This document shows, piece by piece, positions 1 through 6,348 of a stretch of 7,354 bases of DNA. Position numbers and translations under genes: made by a program. Position 1 is the stretch's first letter. Each line of letters begins with the position of its first letter. The DNA lies in NCBI GenBank assembly GCA_007127625.1, contig SKYZ01000185.1:1-7354 (forward strand), in the 5' to 3' direction. The stretch comes from Aquisalimonas sp. (GTDB lineage: Bacteria; Pseudomonadota; Gammaproteobacteria; Nitrococcales; Aquisalimonadaceae). The notes beneath the pieces are model-generated. The model saw only the letters and a program-made list of their open reading frames with translations. It was not told where the DNA came from and did not search any database.

Positions 1-457
1 AGAAGCTGATGTCCTCGTCCAGGTACTCGTACTCCCACATCCACTGGTAGCCGGTCACCTTGACGGTCATGTCGTAGCCGCTGGTGTCTTCCATCTTGAT
101 CATGGTCTGCGTGGCGGGCACGGCAATGCCCAGCAGGATCAGGAAGGGAATCACCGTCCACACCACCTCGACGGTGGTGTTGTGGTGGAAATTCGCGGGC
201 TTGGCGCCCACGGAGCGGCGAAACTTCCAGATGGAGTAGAAAATGCCGATGAACACGAACGCACCAATGGCGCAGACGATGTAGAACACCAGCATGTGCA
301 GGTCGTACGCCTGCTGACTCAGGGACGTCACCCCCTCGGGCAGGTTCAGACCCCACGGCTTGCGCCAACCCGACTCGCCAGGGGCGGCGAGTGCGAACGG
401 CATGAGCCCCATCAGGCCCACGGCGGCGAGGGCTCTCACCAGCATCTTCGAAGTCAT
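1..457 (-). CDS. coxB: Cytochrome c oxidase subunit II, N-terminal part (cut by window edge)
   Basis: Subunit II of an aa3-type haem-copper oxidase takes electrons from cytochrome c through its CuA centre and passes them to subunit I in the inner membrane. The 152 visible residues show a signal peptide (1 to about 24, ending LPFALA-like before APGES), a first membrane helix at about 53-76 (MLVFYIVCAIGAFVFIGIFY), the family stretch NTTVEVVWTVIPFLIL starting the second helix, and the aromatic GYQWMWEYEY segment that opens the periplasmic CuA domain. The CuA ligands lie outside the window. The ATG at 457 is chosen because GGGAGAG (466-472, minus strand) sits 8 bases upstream and a signal peptide follows at once. 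The gene starts 37 bases after the DUF2244 gene and is probably co-transcribed with it, with the other cox genes beyond the left edge. Confidence 0.95.
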   Translation of the reverse strand, partial: MTSKMLVRALAAVGLMGLMPFALAAPGESGWRKPWGLNLPEGVTSLSQQAYDLHMLVFYIVCAIGAFVFIGIFYSIWKFRRSVGAKPANFHHNTTVEVVWTVIPFLILLGIAVPATQTMIKMEDTSGYDMTVKVTGYQWMWEYEYLDEDISF

Positions 458-494
458 TCCACGTGCTCTCCCAAATGGAATCGGGGCTTTGTTG

Positions 495-1022
495 TCATTC
501 GCTCCCGGGGCCGGACCGGTAGGCGACCTTGCCGCCCGCCGTTGCCATGGGACCAATGCACTCGATCAGTTCACTGGCCAGGCTCTCGCGCTCCTCGTCG
601 GTGAGGAAAGCGCCACACTCGACCTGGTCGCCCCCCGAGCGAATCAGCAGACGGGCCGGGTGCAGACGCAACGGCGAACGCTGCAACTCGACCGTGGACC
701 AGGCCCGGCTGAAATCCCAGGTCTGTTCCGGCGTGCGACGACCCTTCTCGATACGTATCCGCTCCGGGCCGACCCGGATCACCTCGCGGTAATCACCGCG
801 ACGTGCAGAAACGTACAGCGCCGCACCCAGGGCCACTACCTCCAGCCCGGCAAAGGGCAGGATGGGCCAGAAACCCGCAAACGCAAACGCCGTGGCCACG
901 CCAAGACAAACCACGGACAGCATCAGGAAGATGACCAGGGTTTGTCGCCAGTAGACACCGGCATTAGGGCGCAGATCAAACAGCCGCTCATCCTCGGCTG
1001 TATCGCGTCGCGTCATCGCCAT
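495..1022 (-). CDS. DUF2244 domain membrane protein next to cox genes
   Basis: A 175-residue protein of the DUF2244 family, whose function is not established but which often lies beside cytochrome oxidase genes in proteobacteria. A short charged N-terminus is followed by two membrane segments, about residues 28-50 and 53-71. They are joined by the family hallmark GFWPILPFAGLE (50-61), and the rest is cytoplasmic. The C-terminal part (ERIRIEKG, then VECGAFLTDEERESLASEL) fits the usual end of the family, which resembles a small beta-rich domain plus a helix. Length is normal. The start at 1022 is not secured by a strong ribosome binding site, and the ATG two codons later (1016) is equally possible. 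Position just before coxB suggests a role in oxidase biogenesis or membrane insertion, which is inference from context only. Confidence 0.88.
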   Translation of the reverse strand: MAMTRRDTAEDERLFDLRPNAGVYWRQTLVIFLMLSVVCLGVATAFAFAGFWPILPFAGLEVVALGAALYVSARRGDYREVIRVGPERIRIEKGRRTPEQTWDFSRAWSTVELQRSPLRLHPARLLIRSGGDQVECGAFLTDEERESLASELIECIGPMATAGGKVAYRSGPGSE

Positions 1023-1100
1023 GGTGGCTCAACCCCCAGGGCCTGTCAGGCGACCCCGGCGTGCCAGAGTCGGATCACCATGACAGCGGATCGTGGACTC

Positions 1101-1129
1101 ATTCTAGAGGACTTGCCCGCCGGAGAAAA
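1101..1129 (-). promoter_or_regulatory. Weak sigma70-like promoter candidate for DUF2244-coxB
   Basis: On the minus strand a TAGAAT (1106-1101) resembles a -10 box. Seventeen bases upstream is TTTTCT, a poor -35 that coincides with the T tract of the bioD terminator candidate. This is the best promoter-like match in the 220-base gap between bioD and the DUF2244 gene and would give a leader of about 70 bases. The weak -35 means an activator or a different sigma factor could be involved, or the call could be wrong. Confidence 0.25.
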
Positions 1130-1173
1130 GCGCGCCACGGCGCCGTGTGGCGGCTGCATGCCCTCCGCAGCCG
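1124..1173 (-). terminator. Two-hairpin terminator candidate after bioD
   Basis: Read on the minus strand about 70 bases after the bioD stop. A 7-bp stem CGGCTGC/GCAGCCG (1151-1157 with 1167-1173, 9-base loop) is followed by a 6-bp stem CGCCAC/GTGGCG (1133-1138 with 1147-1152, 8-base loop), and then by GCGCTTTTCT. The two stems share about two bases, so they may be alternatives. The final hairpin plus T run fits a modest intrinsic terminator separating the bio operon from the cox cluster. The T tract is short, so termination may be partial. Confidence 0.4.
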
Positions 1174-1242
1174 GGGGGCGGGTCACAAGCCACTGATTCC
1201 ATGCGCCCATTCACAACCAGTATCCCGTCCCGGCGGAGCGCA

Positions 1243-1941
1243 TCAATCGCACGTCCTTCCGGGACGGGACACTAGCGGACCGATATCCAGCAGCGCTCCC
1301 ATCTCCGCCGGGGAGGCACCGGGCCGTGGCGGGAGGGTTCCCAGGAGTGGCGCCGGGAGACGCGCCTGCAGACTGGCGATCTGTTCCTGCTGCAGGGGCT
1401 CGTCCGGGTCGAGCACGTTGGCGACCCACCCCGCCAGCACCAGCCCGTCCCGCCGCACGGCTTCCGCGGTGAGCAATGCATGGTTGATGCAGCCCAGCCG
1501 AATGGCCACCACCAGCACCACGGGATATCCCAGATCCACCGCCAGGTCCGCGAACCCGGTGGTTGCCCCCAGGGGCACGCGCCAGCCGCCGGCGCCTTCC
1601 ACCAGCAACAGGTCGGCATCCGCTTCGAGCCGGCGGGCCGCCTGCGCCAGTGCCGGTACATCGACCTCCACGCCGGCCTGGGCAGCCGCCAGGTGGGGCG
1701 CGACGGCCGGCTCCAGGGCGACGGGATTGACCTGCTCGTAGGGCACCTTCACCGCCGCTACCGCCTGTAGTGCTTCGGCATCCTCGTTCCGCAGCCCTGC
1801 CGACGAGCGATGGCATCCCGAGGCGACCGGCTTCATGGCCACCGTGCGCAGCCCGTTGTCGGACAGCGCCGCCAGCAGGGCGCAGCCCACCACCGTCTTG
1901 CCGACTCCGGTATCCGTGCCGGTGACGAACAGCCCGCTCAT
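1243..1941 (-). CDS. bioD: Dethiobiotin synthetase BioD
   Basis: ATP-dependent dethiobiotin synthetase carboxylates 7,8-diaminopelargonate and closes the ureido ring, the penultimate step of biotin synthesis in the cytosol. The 232-residue product has the P-loop GTDTGVGKT (8-16, with K15 and T16), the MKPVASG strand with K37 and S41, D54, and VEGAGG with E115. These sit at the same positions as the catalytic and metal-binding residues of the E. coli enzyme. RLGCINHALLTAEA and the nucleotide-side NVLDPD motif follow. The ATG at 1941 overlaps the bioC stop as ATGA, indicating translational coupling. An open frame runs further upstream inside bioC, but the P-loop position fixes the start. It ends about 220 bases before the DUF2244 gene. 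Confidence 0.96.
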   Translation of the reverse strand: MSGLFVTGTDTGVGKTVVGCALLAALSDNGLRTVAMKPVASGCHRSSAGLRNEDAEALQAVAAVKVPYEQVNPVALEPAVAPHLAAAQAGVEVDVPALAQAARRLEADADLLLVEGAGGWRVPLGATTGFADLAVDLGYPVVLVVAIRLGCINHALLTAEAVRRDGLVLAGWVANVLDPDEPLQQEQIASLQARLPAPLLGTLPPRPGASPAEMGALLDIGPLVSRPGRTCD

Positions 1942-2834
1942 GACGACCGGTCCTGGTTCCGGCGACTGCGGAAAGCGTCCAGGGAGAAGGTCACGGCGCC
2001 GCTGTCCGCCTGCCGCTGCGGCACCATGCTGGTGGCCCAGGCGTGCCCGTAGACCACCTCGCAGGTGGCGGGCAGCCGGCCGTCGGCGTCCCGGTAACGC
2101 TCGTAGGCGGCCGTCATGCATTGCCAGCGTCCGCGCCCGGTCAACCCCCTGGGACGACCACCCTGGACGGTCTGCGATCCCAGCGCCCTGAGATCCCGCA
2201 CGACGTCGGCGGGCGTGGCGTAGGTGAGATTGAAATACTCCATGTCCATGACCGGGTCGGCAAACCAGGCCGACACCAGCGCATCGCCGATATCGTGCAT
2301 GTCCACGAAGCGGTTCACGTGACGGTACCCGTCGGCATCGGACCAGCTCTCCCGCAGCTCCCGCAGCGTGTCCGGGCCAAAGGTGCTGAACATCAGCAGA
2401 CCACCGGGGCGCAACACGCGCTGGCACTCCTTGAACAGCGCGCCCAGGTCGTCACACCAGTGGAAAGCGGCATTGGAGTAAAGAAGATCCACGCTGTGAT
2501 CCGCCAGGGGGAGGGTCTGCGCATCAGCACAGATCACAGGCAGGGGCCGCAGCCAGGTACCGCGCCCCCGGGCGCGACGCAGCATGCCCGGCGCCAGATC
2601 CAGGGCGAACACCCGCGCCTTGCGGAAGCGCTGTCGCAGCGCCGCCGTCTGCTCGCCGGTCCCGGCGCCGAGGTCCACCACCCGCTCCGGCGCCAGACGG
2701 ATGAAATCCAGCCGCTCGAGCATGCGCCGCCCGATCTCGCGCTGCAGTACCGCCGCCTGGTCATAGGATGCCGCGGCGCCATCGAAGGCCCGCTGCAGCG
2801 CCTGTCGGTCGAACTGGCTGTCATCTCCGCTCAT
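1938..2834 (-). CDS. bioC: Malonyl-ACP O-methyltransferase BioC
   Basis: BioC methylates malonyl-ACP with S-adenosylmethionine, disguising it so that fatty acid synthase can build the pimeloyl chain of biotin. The 298-residue class I methyltransferase shows SAM motif I VVDLGAGTG (52-60), an acidic residue after the second strand (FALDLAPGM), ADAQTLPL, and the BioC-typical SNAAFHWCDDL, LRPGGLLMFSTFGPDTLRELR and C-terminal VYGHAWA segments. The ATG at 2834 gives the normal length. The frame is open further upstream into bioB, but that extension is arginine-rich shadow sequence. The ribosome binding site is weak (GGAACGG about 10 bases upstream). It lies 86 bases after bioB and overlaps bioD by 4 bases. 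BioC needs the esterase BioH, or a substitute, to remove the methyl group later; no such gene is in the window. Confidence 0.95.
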   Translation of the reverse strand: MSGDDSQFDRQALQRAFDGAAASYDQAAVLQREIGRRMLERLDFIRLAPERVVDLGAGTGEQTAALRQRFRKARVFALDLAPGMLRRARGRGTWLRPLPVICADAQTLPLADHSVDLLYSNAAFHWCDDLGALFKECQRVLRPGGLLMFSTFGPDTLRELRESWSDADGYRHVNRFVDMHDIGDALVSAWFADPVMDMEYFNLTYATPADVVRDLRALGSQTVQGGRPRGLTGRGRWQCMTAAYERYRDADGRLPATCEVVYGHAWATSMVPQRQADSGAVTFSLDAFRSRRNQDRSS

Positions 2835-2872
2835 GAAAAGGCCGTTCCGGGATGCTTGCAGAAAGGCCGCCC

Positions 2873-2900
2873 ATGATACGCCAACAACAGCGCCCGTTAA
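2873..2900 (-). promoter_or_regulatory. Possible internal promoter for bioCD
   Basis: In the 86-base gap between bioB and bioC the minus strand reads TTAACG (2900-2895), 16 bases, then TATCAT (2878-2873). The -10 box has one mismatch to TATAAT and the -35 is weak. It could give bioC-bioD some BirA-independent expression. It could equally be a chance AT-richer patch in a gap where other gammaproteobacteria carry bioF and bioH. Confidence 0.25.
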
Positions 2901-2920
2901 GGAAACGCTGCCGGATTCCT

Positions 2921-3925
2921 TCAGGCCTCGGCGGCGTCGCCGGCAGCGGCCTCCGTGGCGCACTTGGCACCCTCGAACTGCAGGCCCAGGCGGGCGAACA
3001 GCCGCTGGTCGTGCTCGACGTCCGGGTTGCCGGTGGTGAGCAGCTGCTCACCGTAGAAGATGCTGTTGGCCCCGGCCAGGAAGCACAGCGCCTGGGTTTC
3101 GTCGCTCATGTCCGTGCGCCCTGCCGACAGGCGAACGTGGGAGTGCGGCATCAGAATCCGGGCAACGGCGATGCAGCGCACGAACTCCAGCGGGTCCAGA
3201 TCATCCTCGCTCTCGAAGGGCGTGCCCGGCACCCGGATGAGCTGATTGATGGGCACGCTCTCGGGGTGCGCGGGCAGATTGGCCAGGGTCTGCAGCATGG
3301 AGGCGCGGTCGGTCACCGACTCGCCCATGCCGAGGATGCCGCCGCAGCAGACGTTGATGCCCGCCTCGCGCACGGACTCCAGGGTATCCAGCCGATCCTG
3401 GTAGGTGCGGGTGGTAATGACCTCGCCGTAGTACTCCGGGGAGGTGTCCACGTTGTGGTTGTAGTAGTCCAGCCCTGCCTGCCGGAGGCGCTGGCTCTGC
3501 TCGCCGTCGAGCATGCCCAGGGTGGCGCAGGTCTCCAGACCCAGTGCCTTGACCTCGCTGATCATCTCGGCGACACGCTCCAGATCCTTGCCCTTGGGGC
3601 TGCGCCAGGCGGCGCCCATGCAGAAGCGGGTGGCACCGGCTTCCCGGGCCGTGCGCGCCGCCGCGAGCACCTCGTCCTTGTCCATCAGCGCCTCACGCTC
3701 CAGGCCGGTGTCATAGCGCACGCTCTGGGGGCAGTACTTGCAGTCCTCCGGACAGGCTCCGGTCTTGATGGACAACAGTGTGCTCACCTGCACCGCATTG
3801 GGATCGTGGAACCGCCGGTGTACGGTCTGAGCCTGGAACAGCAGGTCGTTGAAGGGCAGATCGAACAGGGCCTGAACCTCCTCCAGGCGCCAGTCGTGGC
3901 GAATCGGGCTGTCTGCGTCCGGCAT
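2921..3925 (-). CDS. bioB: Biotin synthase BioB
   Basis: A radical SAM enzyme that inserts sulfur into dethiobiotin, the last step of biotin synthesis. The 334-residue protein has the [4Fe-4S]/SAM motif C58-x3-C62-x2-C65 within [14 protein letters not shown]. It also has all the ligands of the sacrificial [2Fe-2S] cluster: C102 (RFCMGAAW), C133 (ETCATLGML), C193 (NVCCGG) and R265 (HVRLSAGR). All are offset by five from the E. coli numbering, so the active site is complete. YYNHNVDTS (154-162) and FYGEQLLTT are also typical. The C-terminus ends in an alanine-rich tail with no known role. ATG 3925 is preferred because GGAG sits 9 bases upstream and the usual start region [15 protein letters not shown] follows. 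It is first in the bio operon, and its promoter overlaps a BirA operator. Confidence 0.97.
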   Translation of the reverse strand: MPDADSPIRHDWRLEEVQALFDLPFNDLLFQAQTVHRRFHDPNAVQVSTLLSIKTGACPEDCKYCPQSVRYDTGLEREALMDKDEVLAAARTAREAGATRFCMGAAWRSPKGKDLERVAEMISEVKALGLETCATLGMLDGEQSQRLRQAGLDYYNHNVDTSPEYYGEVITTRTYQDRLDTLESVREAGINVCCGGILGMGESVTDRASMLQTLANLPAHPESVPINQLIRVPGTPFESEDDLDPLEFVRCIAVARILMPHSHVRLSAGRTDMSDETQALCFLAGANSIFYGEQLLTTGNPDVEHDQRLFARLGLQFEGAKCATEAAAGDAAEA

Positions 3926-3968
3926 GCGGGGCACTCCATGGACATTGTGGCTGGAAGCAATCTCTGCG

Positions 3969-3996
3969 ATGTTAGCCGGCAACAGGGATGTGTCAA
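3969..3996 (-). promoter_or_regulatory. Sigma70 promoter of bioB
   Basis: On the minus strand a perfect TTGACA (-35, 3996-3991) is followed after 16 bases by TAACAT (-10, 3974-3969). A transcript would begin near 3962, leaving a leader of about 36 bases with a GGAG ribosome binding site before bioB. The -35 box lies inside the left arm of the BirA operator, the expected layout for repression by promoter occlusion. Confidence 0.65.
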
Positions 3997-4022
3997 CCAA
4001 AAATGGAAAACCGGGTTTACAT
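3990..4022. promoter_or_regulatory. BirA (biotin repressor) operator
   Basis: GTGTCAACC (3990-3998), a 15-base A-rich spacer, then GGTTTACAT (4014-4022). The known proteobacterial BirA box is TTGTAAACC, about 14 to 16 bases, GGTTTACAA; the left arm matches 7 of 9 and the right arm 8 of 9. It sits in front of bioB and covers the bioB -35 box. The E. coli operator likewise has an A-rich spacer and lies between divergent promoters. Binding of biotinyl-AMP-loaded BirA would shut bioB transcription when biotin is plentiful. The right arm lies inside comF under any start used, and the whole box lies inside comF if the first ATG is used. Confidence 0.75.
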
Positions 4023-4722
4023 TCGGCTCCGCCACGCACTCCAGGCGCTGCTGCCGGCATCCTGCCTGTGCTGCGAGGCCCCGGGGTGCGGCAACGTCGA
4101 CATCTGCGCCGGCTGCTTCCGCGACCTGCCGCGCAACGAGCAGGCCTGCACCACCTGCGCCCTGCCCGTCCCCGTCGGGCAGCGGCTATGCGGGCACTGC
4201 CAGGGGGAGCCACCGCCGTTCACGCGTCTGGTGGCGCCTTGGCGCTACGCGGAGCCGATGGACGGACTCATCCAGGCCCTGAAATTCCGGGGACAACTGC
4301 CGGCGGGCCGGCTTCTGGGGACGCTGCTGGCCAGGGAGCTGGCGCACAGACGCGCCACGGCCGATGTCATCGTACCGCTGCCCCTGCACCGCCGGCGCCT
4401 GCGTGAGCGCGGCTTCAACCAGGCCTCGGAGATCGCCCGCTGCCTCCCGCAGCGACTGGGCATCCCGGTACGGCATGACATACTGCGGCGCCCGGGGGGC
4501 ACGGTCCGTCAGTCCCGGCTCGCGCGCAGGGCGCGCGTCACCAACATCCGGGGTGCGTTCGCGGCCAGGGACACCGCCCGGGGGCTGTGCATCGCCCTGG
4601 TGGACGACGTGGTCACCACGGGCAGTACCATCGAGGAGGCGGCCCGCACTCTGCTGCGGCAGGGCGCGGCAACGGTGGAGGTCTGGGCGGTTGCCCGGGC
4701 AACGCTCACCACCGCCGACTGA
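4003..4722 (+). CDS. comF: ComF family phosphoribosyltransferase-like protein
   Basis: ComF-type proteins combine an N-terminal cysteine zinc-binding region with a phosphoribosyltransferase domain and are linked to DNA uptake in transformable bacteria. The exact reaction is not known. Here 239 residues show [19 protein letters not shown] and CGHC (about 16-65), the family segment [27 protein letters not shown], and the PRPP-binding signature [11 protein letters not shown] with the acidic pair at 201-202. The start is uncertain. ATG 3988 would add five residues but has a purine run directly against it, and ATG 4003 has no clear ribosome binding site. On the plus strand, TTGTGG (3945-3950), 17 bases and GATGTT (3968-3973) is only a weak promoter candidate. 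The gene is divergent from bioB, a common arrangement in gammaproteobacteria; the BirA operator covers both possible starts. Confidence 0.92.
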   Translation: MENRVYIRLRHALQALLPASCLCCEAPGCGNVDICAGCFRDLPRNEQACTTCALPVPVGQRLCGHCQGEPPPFTRLVAPWRYAEPMDGLIQALKFRGQLPAGRLLGTLLARELAHRRATADVIVPLPLHRRRLRERGFNQASEIARCLPQRLGIPVRHDILRRPGGTVRQSRLARRARVTNIRGAFAARDTARGLCIALVDDVVTTGSTIEEAARTLLRQGAATVEVWAVARATLTTAD

Positions 4723-4751
4723 CGCCTGCGACCAGCACAAGAGGATACGCC

Positions 4752-5099
4752 GTGAACAACCCCCTTCTGCTCACCCTGCTGGCCACTGCGGTTCTGGGCG
4801 GCGTCGCCGCCGTTGTGCTACTGCGGCTGCGCATCGTGTTCGTGATCGAACTCGTGGACGGGCGCACCCGGATTCGCTCCGGTCACCCACCGGATGACTT
4901 CCCCACTGCCTGCGAGGATGTTGCCCGCCGCCACCGTGTCACTCGGGGCCGCATCACCGGGATGCGCGACGGCAGCAGCGTGCGGCTGACGTTCTCCCGG
5001 GACATCCCCGAAAGCAGCCACCAGGCGTTCCGCAATGTCTGGACACCGCCGCCTCCGCGGGGCGGACCTCCCGGCGGGGGCATGCGCGCCAGGGGCTGA
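4752..5099 (+). CDS. DUF3634 family small membrane-anchored protein
   Basis: A 115-residue protein starting at GTG 4752, with AAGAGGA seven bases upstream. The N-terminus is a single membrane helix (about residues 5-25, rich in Leu, Ala and Val). A small soluble domain follows with VFVIELVDGRTRIRSGHPP, CEDVARRHRVTRGRITGMRDGS and RLTFSRDIPESSHQAFRNVW. This order (E-x-x-DG start, HPP-x-x-F-x-x-x-C, SR-x-IP, FRNVW) is what I associate with DUF3634, a gammaproteobacterial family of unknown function. After the conserved end comes a Pro/Gly/Arg-rich tail (about 98-115), probably disordered. It lies 29 bases after comF and 49 before the sigma gene. No role can be assigned; its position between the two may only reflect read-through. 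Confidence 0.75.
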   Translation: MNNPLLLTLLATAVLGGVAAVVLLRLRIVFVIELVDGRTRIRSGHPPDDFPTACEDVARRHRVTRGRITGMRDGSSVRLTFSRDIPESSHQAFRNVWTPPPPRGGPPGGGMRARG

Positions 5100-5110
5100 T
5101 CATGGCTTCC

Positions 5111-5141
5111 GATGGAACCTTTCCCGCCGTCCCTGCGTGTC
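5111..5141 (+). promoter_or_regulatory. ECF-type promoter in front of the sigma gene (copy 1)
   Basis: GATGGAACC (5111-5119), 14 bases, TGCGTGTC (5134-5141). As a promoter this reads GGAACC, 16 bases, CGTGTC, matching the general ECF pattern of a GGAAC-like -35 and a CGT/GTC -10. All 17 fixed bases recur at identical spacing before the anti-sigma gene. It lies between the DUF3634 stop and the sigma start. The predicted transcription start falls at or within a base or two of the sigma ATG. Confidence 0.65.
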
Positions 5142-5148
5142 AGTGGGT

Positions 5149-5721
5149 ATGAGTCAACTGGCCTACCTCTGGAAACGCCTGTCGGCACGCTCCGCTTTCG
5201 AAGCGGCGTTGGCCCCGCACATGGACCGGCTCTGGCGGTTGGCCCTGCGCTTCCAGGGCAACAGCAGCGATGCAGAGGATCTGCTTCAGGAACTCGTCAG
5301 CCGGGCCTGGGACAAGCGTGCCACCGTCCTCGAGCTGGACGCCCCCGGCCCCTGGCTGGTGCGGGTGCTATACCGCCTGCACGTGGATCGCTGGCGGCGT
5401 CGCGGCGCGTTTGACCAGGCGGAATCCCTGGATGACGCGCTGCAGATCGAGGCCACCAGTCAAACCGAGGCCGCCCTGGAGCGCGTCAGCGTCGACGAGA
5501 TCCTTGCCGAGGTGGAGCGGCTGCCGGAGCACCAGCGCGGCGTGCTGCTGCTTCACGACGGCGAGGGTTACCGCCTGGAGGAGATCGCCACCATGGTCGG
5601 CGCACCGGTGGGCACGCTGAAGTCGCGCCTGCACCGGGCACGGGCGGCGGTGCGAAGACGTTTCGAGGAGGATGGAACCAAAACACCCCTCGCTGCGTGT
5701 CTGGGGAGTAAGGAGGAATGA
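5149..5721 (+). CDS. ECF-family RNA polymerase sigma factor
   Basis: A 190-residue group 4 (extracytoplasmic function) sigma factor that would direct RNA polymerase to a small regulon when its anti-sigma releases it. Region 2 spans about 17-85, with MDRLWRLALRF, the core-binding DAEDLLQE (41-48) and the basic RLHVDRWRRRG (76-86). A linker (87-115) leads to region 4, with LPEHQRGVLLLHDGEGYRLEEIATMVGAPVGTLKSRLHRAR spanning 125-165, whose helix-turn-helix reads the -35. ATG 5149 is taken because it leaves a normal region 2 N-terminus, but it has no ribosome binding site. In-frame GTG codons at 5137 and 5143 are alternatives. The stop lies just before the anti-sigma start. The last 17 codons also contain the second promoter copy, so the C-terminal tail is probably not functionally constrained. 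Confidence 0.93.
   Translation: MSQLAYLWKRLSARSAFEAALAPHMDRLWRLALRFQGNSSDAEDLLQELVSRAWDKRATVLELDAPGPWLVRVLYRLHVDRWRRRGAFDQAESLDDALQIEATSQTEAALERVSVDEILAEVERLPEHQRGVLLLHDGEGYRLEEIATMVGAPVGTLKSRLHRARAAVRRRFEEDGTKTPLAACLGSKEE
5671..5701 (+). promoter_or_regulatory. ECF-type promoter in front of the anti-sigma gene (copy 2)
   Basis: GATGGAACC (5671-5679), 14 bases, TGCGTGTC (5694-5701), identical in both conserved blocks and in spacing to the copy at 5111-5141. The spacers are mostly different, so this is not a plain duplication. It lies inside the last codons of the sigma gene. A transcript would begin near 5708, just ahead of the AAGGAGG used by the anti-sigma gene. Confidence 0.6.
5710..5716 (+). 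promoter_or_regulatory. Ribosome binding site deciding the anti-sigma start
   Basis: AAGGAGG ends one base before the ATG at 5718 and seven bases before the ATG at 5724. The second spacing is normal and the first is too tight, so translation should begin at 5724, giving MDCRTLQSD rather than MIMDCRT. Confidence 0.7.
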
Positions 5722-5723
5722 TC

Positions 5724-6329
5724 ATGGACTGCCGGACACTGCAATCGGATCTGGACGCCATCCTGGATGGCAGCCGCGGCCAGGCGCTCCTCGCTGAAGC
5801 GCGGGAGCATCTGGGCCAGTGCCCCGCCTGCCGTGCACACGTTGCCGATGTGCGCGCCCTGCAGCGGGCCCTGGCCGCCGGCGAGAGCCCGGGCATGCCG
5901 GCGGCGACCCGCCAGCGCCTACTGCGCAGCCGGCATGTGACAGCGGCCACCGGCGCTGCCGGGGTTGCCGCCGGGGTGGTGCTGGCGGTGGTCGTGGCCC
6001 TGCTGTGGCCGGGCACCGATCATCCCGGCGAGGAAGTGGCCCGGGTGGATGACAGTGACTGGCGCACCACCACCGTGCAGATGGAATTCCGCAGTGAGCG
6101 GGCCCTGTCGGGGGTGCGCTTCAGTCTGGAACTGCCGGACGGCACGGAACTGGAAGGCCATCCGGGGCAACGGAGCCTCACCTGGGAAGACGACCTGGAT
6201 CAGGGGACCAACCGGCTGCGTATCCCCCTGATTCTCACCAACGACCCGGGCGGCGAACTGGTCGCCCGGCTGGAGCACGACGGACGCAGCCGCGAACTGC
6301 GGCTGTCCGCCGACGATCTGCAACGTTAA
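5724..6329 (+). CDS. Membrane anti-sigma factor with zinc-finger (ZAS) domain
   Basis: A 201-residue predicted antagonist of the sigma factor encoded two bases upstream. The cytoplasmic N-terminus has the zinc-binding pattern H29-x3-C33-x2-C36 (EHLGQCPAC) plus C3, as in zf-HC2/ZAS anti-sigma factors. One membrane helix follows at about 72-95 (Ala/Val-rich, ending LLW). The roughly 105-residue outer part looks beta-rich, with VQMEFRSERALSGVRFSLELPDG, LEGHPGQRSLTWEDDL and GTNRLRIPLIL, and may sense envelope conditions or bind a partner. I recall similar C-terminal domains in other gammaproteobacterial anti-sigma factors but cannot name the family. A start at 5718 is possible but has poor spacing to the ribosome binding site. 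Besides read-through from the sigma gene it has its own promoter candidate. Confidence 0.9.
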   Translation: MDCRTLQSDLDAILDGSRGQALLAEAREHLGQCPACRAHVADVRALQRALAAGESPGMPAATRQRLLRSRHVTAATGAAGVAAGVVLAVVVALLWPGTDHPGEEVARVDDSDWRTTTVQMEFRSERALSGVRFSLELPDGTELEGHPGQRSLTWEDDLDQGTNRLRIPLILTNDPGGELVARLEHDGRSRELRLSADDLQR

Positions 6330-6348
6330 CGACCGAAGGAGGTCTACG

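Noticed and set aside
360..1196. Plus-strand open frame of 278 codons
   Set aside because: It overlaps the DUF2244 gene and coxB on the other strand, has no recognisable domain, and its composition is that of an antisense shadow.
2835..2963. Upstream extension of bioC to a frame start at 2963
   Set aside because: The extra 43 residues overlap bioB, are arginine-rich at first, and have no counterpart in BioC; the start at 2834 gives normal length.
3809..3814. GGAACC inside the bioB region on the plus strand
   Set aside because: No CGTGTC follows at 16 bases and it lies within conserved bioB codons.
2852..4282. Long plus-strand open frame of 476 codons
   Set aside because: It lies opposite bioB, whose complete set of iron-sulfur ligands proves the minus strand is coding; GC-rich codon bias keeps the opposite frame open by default.
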